Positions 6,950 through 12,753 of a DNA stretch of 12,753 nucleotides are shown here, in pieces. The translations under genes were made by a program, and so were the position numbers. The notes under the pieces are model-generated. The model saw only the letters and a list, made by a program, of their open reading frames with translations. It was not told where the DNA came from and ran no database searches. Source of the stretch: Acidobacteriota bacterium (GTDB taxonomy: Bacteria; Acidobacteriota; Vicinamibacteria; Vicinamibacterales; UBA8438); assembly GCA_012963185.1 (NCBI GenBank), contig DTWD01000018.1, positions 1-12,753 of the forward strand. Reading direction: 5' to 3'. Positions within the stretch are counted from its first letter, which is position 1; each line of letters starts with the position of its first letter.

Positions 6950-8596
6950 TTACCATCCGATGGCTAGGCCATCTTTACGAGGGTCTGAGCCGCCTCGTAG
7001 TACACCGTGCACGTGATCAATTTGTACGCCTTGAAAACCGCCAAACCCGCCACGTTCATTTGATAGCGAGTGCCCGAAACCTGCTAGCGCCTCGGTAACA
7101 TGCCTGCCGATTCCACTTTCAACTGCTACGTCTGATCCGGTCCACCGGATACGAGCGGCCTCCCCGGCTTCTTGCAGAGTCATACCAAAGGCGAAGAGAT
7201 TAGTCAGTACTTGTGCGTGGCCTTGTGCCTGCATATCACCTCCCATAACGCCAAACGCCAAAACAGGTACCTGGTCTTCGACAACGAGAGCCGGTATCAA
7301 CGTATGTTGGGGGCGACGTCCACCGTGAAGGCAGTTGGGATGGACTGGGTCGATTGAGAAGAGGCTCGCACGGTTCTGAAAAACAAGACCAGTGCTTTGA
7401 CTAACGACGCCTGAACCAAACGCTCCGAAGAGTGATTGAATTAAAGAAATGACTGTCCCTGTATCGTCGGCAGCAGCAAGGTATACGGTATCTCCCGTGC
7501 CCGCAACGGGGATGGTCGTATTCGGCCCATTGCGCCACGCGCAGTAATGCTTGGCAGCACAATTGGGGCTAATTTCATTACGACGAATGTGCGCGTACTC
7601 AGTGGACAACAAATAACTCAGAATTGCGGGTGGTACCGCGTCAGGATCGGCTAGATATGCGGCCCGGTCGGCAAAAGCAATCCGTACTGATTCGATAAGT
7701 CGGTGCAGATATGCTGGGGAATTATGTTCGAGTTTGCCGAGATCACCTGCATCGAGCAAGTTAAGAATTTGGAGCGCAGTCATGCCTTGCGTGTTTGGTG
7801 GAAGTTCAAGCACGCTGCGACCAAGAAATGTCGTGCGAATGGGATCAATCCAATCCGACCGGTGCTCTGAAAGGTCTTCTACGTCGAGCCATCCACCAAG
7901 TCGTGAAAATTCTTCAGCGGTTTGCTGCGCAATCGTTCCGCGGTAGAACGCATCGATACCTTCAGATGCAACCTGTTCGAGCGTGTTGGCTAGTGCTGGG
8001 TTGCAAAAGATCTCCCCAGCGTGTGGCGCATATCCGGTGGGTAGAAAGACAGCCGCTGCCTCTGGGGTACTGGCAAGAAGAGACTCAACGCTTTTCCACT
8101 GGTGAGCGACTACTTCAGACACCGCGAAACCGTGTCGGGCGTAATGGATGGCTGGTTCTAGAGCACGGTCAAGGGATATGGTGCCGTGCTTGCTAAGCAG
8201 TTGTTTCCATCCATCGACCGCGCCGGGCACGCTCACGGAGAGAGGCCCTGATTGGGGGACTGGAACGTTGGGTCCCACGGCGTCTGCTAGACGCTCGAGT
8301 GACGCAGAATGAGGGGCCCGACCACTCGCATTCAAGGCATGAATTTCCTTGGTCTGTCCGTTATGCAGAATTGCAAACAGGTCCCCGCCCATGCCTGTCA
8401 TCGTCGGTTCAACGACAGAAAGTGTTGCCGCTGCAGTGACGGCGGCATCGACCGCGTTGCCGCCGTCCATCAGAACCTGGAGTCCGGCGGCGGAGGCGAG
8501 TGGTTGACTGGTTGCGATTACGCCTCGCTGTGCCATTACGGTCGATCGCGTTGCGTGTCGATTCTGAAGCGGGCGATCGCCAGGACGCCAAGTCAT
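6950..8596 (-). CDS. Gamma-glutamyltransferase family protein (YwrD-like)
   Basis: A 548-residue N-terminal-nucleophile hydrolase. The family self-cleaves into large and small subunits and transfers or hydrolyses gamma-glutamyl groups of glutathione and similar compounds; related members are acylases. The N-terminal part shows GVIATSQPLAS, GGNAVDAAVTAAATLSVVEP and TGMGGD (about 67-72). The expected cleavage site precedes Thr370 in GTGDTVYL, followed by SLIQSLFGAFGSGVV (384-398) and MGGDMQAQGHAQ (451-462), the Gly-Gly oxyanion region. Most GGTs have Thr-Thr after the nucleophile; here Val follows, and Leu-Ala-Ala-Ala replaces the usual SVVD. No signal peptide is visible, so it is probably cytoplasmic, unlike typical periplasmic GGT. 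ATG 8596 overlaps the upstream HD gene stop by 4 bp. A narrower substrate cannot be given. Confidence 0.93.
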   Translation of the reverse strand: MTWRPGDRPLQNRHATRSTVMAQRGVIATSQPLASAAGLQVLMDGGNAVDAAVTAAATLSVVEPTMTGMGGDLFAILHNGQTKEIHALNASGRAPHSASLERLADAVGPNVPVPQSGPLSVSVPGAVDGWKQLLSKHGTISLDRALEPAIHYARHGFAVSEVVAHQWKSVESLLASTPEAAAVFLPTGYAPHAGEIFCNPALANTLEQVASEGIDAFYRGTIAQQTAEEFSRLGGWLDVEDLSEHRSDWIDPIRTTFLGRSVLELPPNTQGMTALQILNLLDAGDLGKLEHNSPAYLHRLIESVRIAFADRAAYLADPDAVPPAILSYLLSTEYAHIRRNEISPNCAAKHYCAWRNGPNTTIPVAGTGDTVYLAAADDTGTVISLIQSLFGAFGSGVVSQSTGLVFQNRASLFSIDPVHPNCLHGGRRPQHTLIPALVVEDQVPVLAFGVMGGDMQAQGHAQVLTNLFAFGMTLQEAGEAARIRWTGSDVAVESGIGRHVTEALAGFGHSLSNERGGFGGFQGVQIDHVHGVLRGGSDPRKDGLAIGW

Positions 8597-9174
8597 AGAG
8601 TTTCAGAGAGTTGCCCGATTGCACCGATAAACCGGTCCAGTTCTCGGCGATGGGCAGCAAGAATCGTGTGATTCCACCGAGATGACAGGGTTTCGTGGAC
8701 GTTTTGGTGATACCGTGACATATCTGTAATTCCTGCGGTAAATGCGTTGATAAAAGATTGACCCTGGTCGCTAATACCTGCAGTCATGCGCGAAAGGTTG
8801 TGAATCTTGTCGGCCGATGCGACAGCGAGCGATCCCTGGCGGGGCGTCGTTCGCAATTGCTCAATGTAGCGGTTCTTTCTGTCATGCCATGGAATGTCTT
8901 TTGGTGGCTCGGTGACATCTTGCACCATTTCAAGTACGTGCACTCCAAAGCGGGATTCGATAACGTCGGTCGCGAGGTCGGTATCCTCTAGCGTATCGTG
9001 CAGGAGTGCCGCTATAACCGTGTCTTCCTCGAGGTTGAAGTCAGCCGTGATTAGCGCAACGGACACGACGTGAGATACCTCGAACCCGCGACCAGCCTTT
9101 CGCCGACGTAATCCGTGCGCTTCAAGTGCGGTAGTAAGTGCAAGCTCGAGACGTTCTGAATACAACTCAGTCAT
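8593..9174 (-). CDS. HD-domain phosphohydrolase, SpoT/Mesh1-like
   Basis: A 193-residue single-domain protein resembling the hydrolase part of RelA/SpoT and the small alarmone hydrolases. Motifs: the RRKAG...FEVSH segment with His35 (an N-terminal metal ligand in the family), HDTLEDT with His59-Asp60 and the Glu63-Asp64 pair, a VTEPP turn, and ADKIHNL with Asp122. These are the expected metal ligands and nucleophile-activating acids. No nucleotidyltransferase, TGS or ACT domain is present, so it would only hydrolyse. (p)ppGpp 3'-pyrophosphohydrolysis is the best-known reaction of this family, but related HD proteins act on other nucleotides. It sits between the VWA gene (17 bp upstream) and the GGT gene (4-bp overlap). 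No clear ribosome-binding site precedes ATG 9174. Confidence 0.85.
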   Translation of the reverse strand: MTELYSERLELALTTALEAHGLRRRKAGRGFEVSHVVSVALITADFNLEEDTVIAALLHDTLEDTDLATDVIESRFGVHVLEMVQDVTEPPKDIPWHDRKNRYIEQLRTTPRQGSLAVASADKIHNLSRMTAGISDQGQSFINAFTAGITDMSRYHQNVHETLSSRWNHTILAAHRRELDRFIGAIGQLSETL

Positions 9175-9191
9175 GGGGAACGTATCAATGC

Positions 9192-10133
9192 TTACCGTGC
9201 GTCAGGGGGTGCATCACGTTCCGGGGATGATGCTAAGGGAGCGATGTAACTTCGCCGTGCTCGCGCGGTCATACTCGCATTTTTCAGTCGGACTTCAAGG
9301 TTGTGCAATTTACCGTCCGGCTCACTCGGCGTAAAACCGATGACGTACTGACTGTGTAATTCTTGGGCAACCCGCGTGAAGGTTGGACCGAGCTCATCCG
9401 CTTCAGTCAGTTCAAAATATCCGCCGCCTGTTTCCTCTGAAAATCTTCTGAGATTTCGGTCCGGACGTGTGCGAACGTATCGTGCGCCATTGAAATAATT
9501 ACTTTCGAAACCGATGGAGTAAATCATGACTTCTTCAGCAATCGCCTGATTCAGAATGTCATTTGAGCTCGCATTGCTATCAGTGTCGTCTCCGTCTGTG
9601 AAGAGCAGAACTACTCGTCGTCCGACAATGTCTGACAGGGCGTCAAGTGATGCTGATGCGGCATCGTAGACTCGTGTGGAATTTCCGAAATCTAGATTTG
9701 GCAGCCACGAAATTAATGCATCGCGATCGCCCGTGAAGGTCAACGGTTCGATTTCAACTTTGTCGTTGAATGAACCAACTTTTCCACGGTCATCAGGCAG
9801 CATCCGTATAAGAAATTGTTCGGCTCCGGCCATGAGACGGCCGCGATTTAGTTCCATGCTGGCACTGGTGTCTAGCATGACGACGACAGTGATCGGACGT
9901 ACAGAGTTTTCGAAAACGACAAGTTCTTGGAGCTCGTTATCGTCGTAAACTTCAAAATCCTCACGTGTTAGGTTGGGCACGAGCCGCCCGTCGTCATTCG
10001 TGACTGTGACAAAGAGGTCAACCAGCTCGGTGCCACTTCGGAACATGGGTTGTTGTTGGGTACGAGCGTGGTTCGGGCTGACTAAAAGAATGCCTGCCGT
10101 GAGGACGACAGGGATGAAGTGTCGAAATCCCAT
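9192..10133 (-). CDS. Secreted VWA-domain protein of the acidobacterial type
   Basis: A 313-residue protein with a signal peptide (hydrophobic stretch IPVVLTAGILLVS, cleavage near residue 24-26, before QQQPMF). It then carries the short N-terminal strand region typical of the acidobacterial VWFA-related family: LVDLFVTVTNDDG...LTREDFEVYDDN (about 37-70). The von Willebrand A domain runs from about 80 to 245, with the metal-adhesion motif DTSASM (92-97), a conserved Thr in NSTRVYDA, and LLFTDGDDTDS. A beta tail ends in HSQYVIGFTPS and RLKNA. The family is secreted and presumed to bind proteins through a divalent metal; no substrate is known. It is the main taxonomic pointer in the window. It is the first gene of a likely operon with the HD and GGT genes. 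Confidence 0.92.
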   Translation of the reverse strand: MGFRHFIPVVLTAGILLVSPNHARTQQQPMFRSGTELVDLFVTVTNDDGRLVPNLTREDFEVYDDNELQELVVFENSVRPITVVVMLDTSASMELNRGRLMAGAEQFLIRMLPDDRGKVGSFNDKVEIEPLTFTGDRDALISWLPNLDFGNSTRVYDAASASLDALSDIVGRRVVLLFTDGDDTDSNASSNDILNQAIAEEVMIYSIGFESNYFNGARYVRTRPDRNLRRFSEETGGGYFELTEADELGPTFTRVAQELHSQYVIGFTPSEPDGKLHNLEVRLKNASMTARARRSYIAPLASSPERDAPPDAR

Positions 10134-10288
10134 AACTTGAGTTTAACGTTGACAGTTTCTCGCGGCAATGACAATAAACGAGGGTGGTTCCAGCAGCTTC
10201 TTGTAAGTAACTGCGATAAGATGCTGTTACGTTGTCACGGTCCCAAACTCAGTAGTACGTTATGCATATCACTGGAGGGCCTGAAATT
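10134..10288. other. Divergent intergenic region between VWA and DUF3347 genes
   Basis: 155 bp separating two divergent transcription units, so promoters for both must lie here. I see isolated TTGTCA hexamers on both strands but no well-spaced -10 partner. No riboswitch-like or repeated structure was recognised. Confidence 0.45.
10274..10279 (+). promoter_or_regulatory. Ribosome-binding site choosing ATG 10289
   Basis: GGAGGG nine bases before ATG 10289. It favours this start over the in-frame ATG 10262, which would place the Shine-Dalgarno sequence inside the coding region and add nine residues in front of a well-formed signal peptide. Confidence 0.75.
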
Positions 10289-10717
10289 ATGTTGAAGCAC
10301 TTTCTCTTCGCGTTTGGCTTGGTGGTAACAGCAGGAATTAGTCCTGTAGTGGCTGCGGTGGCGGATGGTCTCGCACAACCCTATCTGCATATTCAACTGG
10401 CGTTAGCCAATGATTCAATGGACGGTGTTGCGGATGCGGCCCAAAGGATTGTTACGGAAGCCGCCAAGTTGGGGGCTACGGCGAAGTCTATTGGTACTGC
10501 TGCTGCATCAATTAGTGCGGCTGCGGATATCAACTCCGCTCGGGCTGCATTCGGTCCGTTGAGTGATGCCCTGATTACTTATGGTGAAGAGGTCGGTTTC
10601 GGTGACCTAAAAGTCGCGTATTGCCCGATGGTACGGAAGTCGTGGGTGCAGGAAAACGGTGCGATTCTGAATCCATTTTATGGATCGATGATGCTTAACT
10701 GTGGGGAATTTCGGTAG
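10289..10717 (+). CDS. Secreted DUF3347 domain protein
   Basis: A 142-residue protein. A signal peptide begins MLKHFLFAFGLVVTAG, with cleavage near VVAA. The mature part matches the DUF3347 pattern: YLHIQLALANDSMDGVADAAQ at the start, alanine-rich helices, the segment FGPLSDALI, and a C-terminal signature YCPMVRKSWVQ...NPFYGSMMLNCGE with two cysteines. DUF3347 domains occur as free periplasmic proteins and as C-terminal parts of CusB-like heavy-metal efflux adaptors, where CPM and CGE are the conserved cysteine motifs. A metal-related role is possible but unproven, and no efflux gene is nearby. The stop overlaps the AGGAGG ribosome-binding site of the sugar dehydrogenase gene 14 bp downstream, so the two are probably one operon. 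Confidence 0.88.
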   Translation: MLKHFLFAFGLVVTAGISPVVAAVADGLAQPYLHIQLALANDSMDGVADAAQRIVTEAAKLGATAKSIGTAAASISAAADINSARAAFGPLSDALITYGEEVGFGDLKVAYCPMVRKSWVQENGAILNPFYGSMMLNCGEFR

Positions 10718-10731
10718 GAGGTTGTTGGTTT

Positions 10732-12072
10732 ATGGAAGTTCGTGGAGCTGTCTCGCTTCTGGTCGGTTCGTTACTACTCGTCACGTCTGCATGTAGTGGG
10801 GGTGGGCCGCGGGATGTGGCGGATGATGACGGAGTGGTGATGTCGACGCCGGCATTGCCGAATTGTGATGCCGACAATGGCGGTCTGATTCTTCCTGAAG
10901 GATTTTGTGCGTTTGTTGTTGCGGGTGGTCTCGGGCGAGCTCGCCATCTCGATGTGACTGCTGATGGCGATATCTATGTAAGGATGCGCGGTAATCGAGG
11001 CCGTGGGTCGGAAGACCCGCCCGGACAAGGGATAACGGCATTAAGGGATACAGACGGAGACGGTCGGGCTGAGGTTATTCAAACATTTTCCGATCATTAC
11101 GGTACCGGTCTCGAGTTACGAGATGACTATCTCTATGTCTCGACCACGACCGAGGTGTACCGCTATCTGATGCACCCTGACCAGCTGATTCCTACCAGTG
11201 ATGAGGAGATGGTGATTAGTGGGTTTCCTGAGCAGCGCGGACATTCGTCAAAGGGATTTGCCTTTGATGACGCTGGTCATATCTACGTCAATGTTGGCGC
11301 ACCCTCTAATGCTTGTATGGAACTTGCTCGGACCAAGGGGTCTCTTGGGATGCGACCGTGTCCCCAGTTAGAGCGACAAGCAAGTATTTGGCGGTTTGCG
11401 GCTGAGGCACTGGGACAGACGCAGGAGGCCGATGGATACAAGTTCGTGACAGGTACACGGAACATTGTTGGTTTGGCTTGGGACCGTTCGACGACAGCGA
11501 TGTATGCCGTTCAGCACGGTCGTGATTCGTTAGCCACTTTGTGGGAGTTCAGCCAAGAGGATAGTGCGGAAATTCCATCTGAGGAATTGCTCCGACTCGA
11601 GGACGGGAGCAATTTCGGCTGGCCGTATTGCTATCACGACAGATTTCAAAAGAAGCGCGTGTTATCACCCGAGTACGGTGGAGATGGCCATGAAGTGGAT
11701 GATTGTGGAGACTTTGAGCGTCCGCTCGTCGCATTTCCTGGCCATTGGGCACCAAACGACATGCACTTTTATGGTGGCGAGCAATTTCCTGTTGAGTATC
11801 GGAATGGTGCTTTTGTTGTCTTTCACGGGTCATGGAATCGGGCGCCCTTGCCGCAAGGTGGTTATCAGGTAGCCTTTGTCCCGATGCAAGACGGTGAATT
11901 TACAGGGGAGTACGAGATCTTTGCTGGTGGGTTCGCTGGTGAAGACACCCCGATGCAGCCCCAGAATGCCGCTCATCGTCCAGTTGGTATTGCAGAAGGA
12001 GCAGACGGTTCTCTCTACGTGTCTGATGACACTGATGGCACGATATGGCGCATTGTCTATCGTGGGTCTTGA
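10732..12072 (+). CDS. Glucose/sorbosone dehydrogenase-like (PQQ-type) beta-propeller lipoprotein
   Basis: A 446-residue protein with a lipoprotein signal: hydrophobic stretch LLVGSLLLV and lipobox TSAC with Cys21 as the likely lipidated residue, so it should sit on a membrane facing the periplasm. After an acidic linker comes a six-bladed propeller of the GSDH family. Motifs include LRDTDGDGRAEV (Asp106, 108, 110, a calcium-like loop), GHSSKGFAFDDAGHIYVNVG, TRNIVGLAWD, GSNFGWPYCYHD and YRNGAFVVFHGSWNR near the C-terminus. Family members oxidise sugars or aldoses with PQQ as cofactor, passing electrons to the respiratory chain. The substrate here is unknown and PQQ dependence is assumed from the family. 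Several cysteines (PNCDADNG, EGFCAF, SNACM, PYCYHD, VDDCGD) may form disulfides. AGGAGG lies ten bases before ATG 10732. It is co-transcribed with the DUF3347 gene. Confidence 0.9.
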   Translation: MEVRGAVSLLVGSLLLVTSACSGGGPRDVADDDGVVMSTPALPNCDADNGGLILPEGFCAFVVAGGLGRARHLDVTADGDIYVRMRGNRGRGSEDPPGQGITALRDTDGDGRAEVIQTFSDHYGTGLELRDDYLYVSTTTEVYRYLMHPDQLIPTSDEEMVISGFPEQRGHSSKGFAFDDAGHIYVNVGAPSNACMELARTKGSLGMRPCPQLERQASIWRFAAEALGQTQEADGYKFVTGTRNIVGLAWDRSTTAMYAVQHGRDSLATLWEFSQEDSAEIPSEELLRLEDGSNFGWPYCYHDRFQKKRVLSPEYGGDGHEVDDCGDFERPLVAFPGHWAPNDMHFYGGEQFPVEYRNGAFVVFHGSWNRAPLPQGGYQVAFVPMQDGEFTGEYEIFAGGFAGEDTPMQPQNAAHRPVGIAEGADGSLYVSDDTDGTIWRIVYRGS

Positions 12073-12280
12073 TACAACGAACCATCCGGTTGACAGTGGT
12101 CTGTATAGTGCAGCCGATCACACGATGTGAACTATTCAGTGGCCGCGTCAAACCAAACTGCTCTACTTATCCGAAGTGACTGCCGCAAGAGATTGAGGAC
12201 GCTCTTGTCGGTGAACTGCGCAGTTTCAGAGTGTGGGAGGCGCAGTGTTAGAAGCAGAGTGGTTCTATGGCGAGACGATA

Positions 12281-12299
12281 TGGTCAAAGACGTTGACCA
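12281..12299 (+). promoter_or_regulatory. Inverted repeat overlapping the candidate metH -35 box (possible operator)
   Basis: TGGTCAA, five-base spacer AGACG, TTGACCA: a perfect 7-bp inverted repeat whose right arm contains the TTGACC -35 hexamer. There is no downstream T-run, so a terminator is unlikely. The position suggests a repressor operator, which is inference; no regulator can be named. Confidence 0.35.
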
Positions 12300-12322
12300 G
12301 TCTTCTGTCAAGAAAGTGTTAT
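12293..12322 (+). promoter_or_regulatory. Candidate sigma-70 promoter of metH
   Basis: TTGACC (12293-12298), 18-bp spacer, TGTTAT (12317-12322): 5 of 6 and 4 of 6 consensus matches. Transcription would start near 12329, giving a leader of about 33 bases with GGAG (12348-12351) ten bases before the metH ATG. Confidence 0.35.
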
Positions 12323-12361
12323 CAAAAAGTTCTTACTCGTATAGCGTGGAGTGATTTATTG

Positions 12362-12753
12362 ATGAGCGATGTTCGACGTGTTCTGGAAGAGGCGCTTCGC
12401 GAGCGTATTCTTATTCTGGACGGGGCGATGGGAACGATGATCCAGCGACAGAAGTTGGATGAGTCTGGGTTCCGAGGCACGCGATTTGCCGACCATGGAC
12501 AAGACCTGCAAGGGGACAATGATCTACTTGTTCTCACTCAACCTCAGATCATTGAGCAGATTCATAGTGAGTATCTCGAGGCTGGGGCGGACATCATAGA
12601 AACGAATACGTTCAATGGTACCGCCATCGCGCAAGCGGATTATGCACTCGAAGCAATCGTGTATGAATTGAATCGAGAGGCTGCACGAGTAGCGAAGCAG
12701 GCTGCGACCAAATGGTGTGACCAGACACCAGAGCGCCCACGGTTTGTAGCGGG
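12362..12753 (+). CDS. metH: Cobalamin-dependent methionine synthase, N-terminal part (C-terminus beyond right edge)
   Basis: The frame is open from ATG 12362 to the edge, 130 full codons. The sequence follows the start of MetH closely: RERILILDGAMGTMIQ (about 14-29), then FRGTRFADH, NDLLVLTQPQIIEQIH and AGADIIETNTFNGT, then PERPRFVAG at the edge. This is the homocysteine-binding methyltransferase barrel, whose zinc cysteines lie further on and cannot be seen. MetH transfers a methyl group from methyltetrahydrofolate via cobalamin to homocysteine, the last step of methionine synthesis. The match to MetH N-termini, including the short lead before the barrel, makes a stand-alone homocysteine methyltransferase (BhmT or MmuM) less likely, although a split MetH cannot be excluded. 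GGAG precedes the ATG by ten bases. Confidence 0.93.
   Translation, partial: MSDVRRVLEEALRERILILDGAMGTMIQRQKLDESGFRGTRFADHGQDLQGDNDLLVLTQPQIIEQIHSEYLEAGADIIETNTFNGTAIAQADYALEAIVYELNREAARVAKQAATKWCDQTPERPRFVA

Larger units (their letters stand above)
12073..12361. other. Intergenic leader before metH
   Basis: 289 bp without a convincing gene. It contains a 12-bp perfect palindrome (AACTGCGCAGTT, 12214-12225), a 7-bp inverted repeat (12281-12299) and a candidate promoter. I checked for a cobalamin or SAM/SAH riboswitch because these often precede metH and found no plus-strand match to their cores. No hairpin followed by a T-run was seen behind the dehydrogenase gene. Confidence 0.6.

Noticed and set aside
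10262..10288. Upstream ATG 10262 as the start of the DUF3347 gene
   Set aside because: It would place the strong GGAGGG inside the gene and prefix an unneeded nine residues to the signal peptide.
12078..12090. AACC-ATCC-GGTT hairpin after the sugar dehydrogenase as a terminator
   Set aside because: The stem is only four pairs and no T-run follows.
12135..12142. GCCACTG (B12-box-like) on the minus strand near metH
   Set aside because: It is on the wrong strand for metH, only seven bases long, and none of the other cobalamin riboswitch core is present.
12288..12293. AGACGT resembling part of a MetJ box (AGACGTCT)
   Set aside because: A single 6 of 8 match without tandem repeats, and MetJ is confined to gammaproteobacteria.
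12127..12354. 75-residue GTG-start ORF upstream of metH
   Set aside because: No ribosome-binding site, no recognisable domain, Ser/Arg-rich composition, and it ends just before the metH start in a region that looks regulatory.

Overview
The window looks like chromosomal DNA from a Gram-negative bacterium, most likely an Acidobacteriota lineage. The main pointer is a secreted von Willebrand A protein of the type expanded in that phylum (9192-10133). Secreted TPR, PQQ-type sugar dehydrogenase and FeoA-FeoB fusion proteins fit the same assignment. Base composition looks balanced rather than GC-rich by eye. No rRNA, tRNA, IS element, phage gene or CRISPR array was seen. The gene content is ordinary chromosomal housekeeping and accessory metabolism, and both window edges cut through genes.

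Left part, minus strand (1-2742): a compact four-gene operon. In order of transcription it holds a divergent 6-pyruvoyl-tetrahydropterin-synthase-like protein that appears to start at ATT (2365-2742), a canonical QueD/PTPS-family enzyme (1919-2362), an NAD-dependent D-2-hydroxyacid dehydrogenase (951-1922) and a polytopic membrane protein cut by the left edge (1-932). Spacings are 2 bp, a 4-bp overlap and 18 bp. This is the most unusual part of the window: two adjacent PTPS-fold paralogues, only one with a full catalytic set, linked to a dehydrogenase and a membrane protein and without visible queuosine genes. Next, also on the minus strand, is a secreted TPR protein (2898-4106).

Middle, plus strand (4225-6941): ferrous iron uptake. 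A FeoA-FeoB fusion overlaps by 4 bp a 64-residue FeoB-associated Cys-rich membrane protein. It converges, with only 8 bp between stops, on a minus-strand operon (6950-10133) encoding the VWA protein, a small HD-domain hydrolase of the SpoT/Mesh1 type and a YwrD-like gamma-glutamyltransferase. The last two overlap by 4 bp.

Right part, plus strand (10289-12753): a secreted DUF3347 protein and a lipoprotein glucose/sorbosone dehydrogenase, 14 bp apart, form a small operon. After a 289-bp non-coding stretch with a candidate promoter and inverted repeat, the N-terminus of cobalamin-dependent methionine synthase (metH) begins and runs off the right edge.
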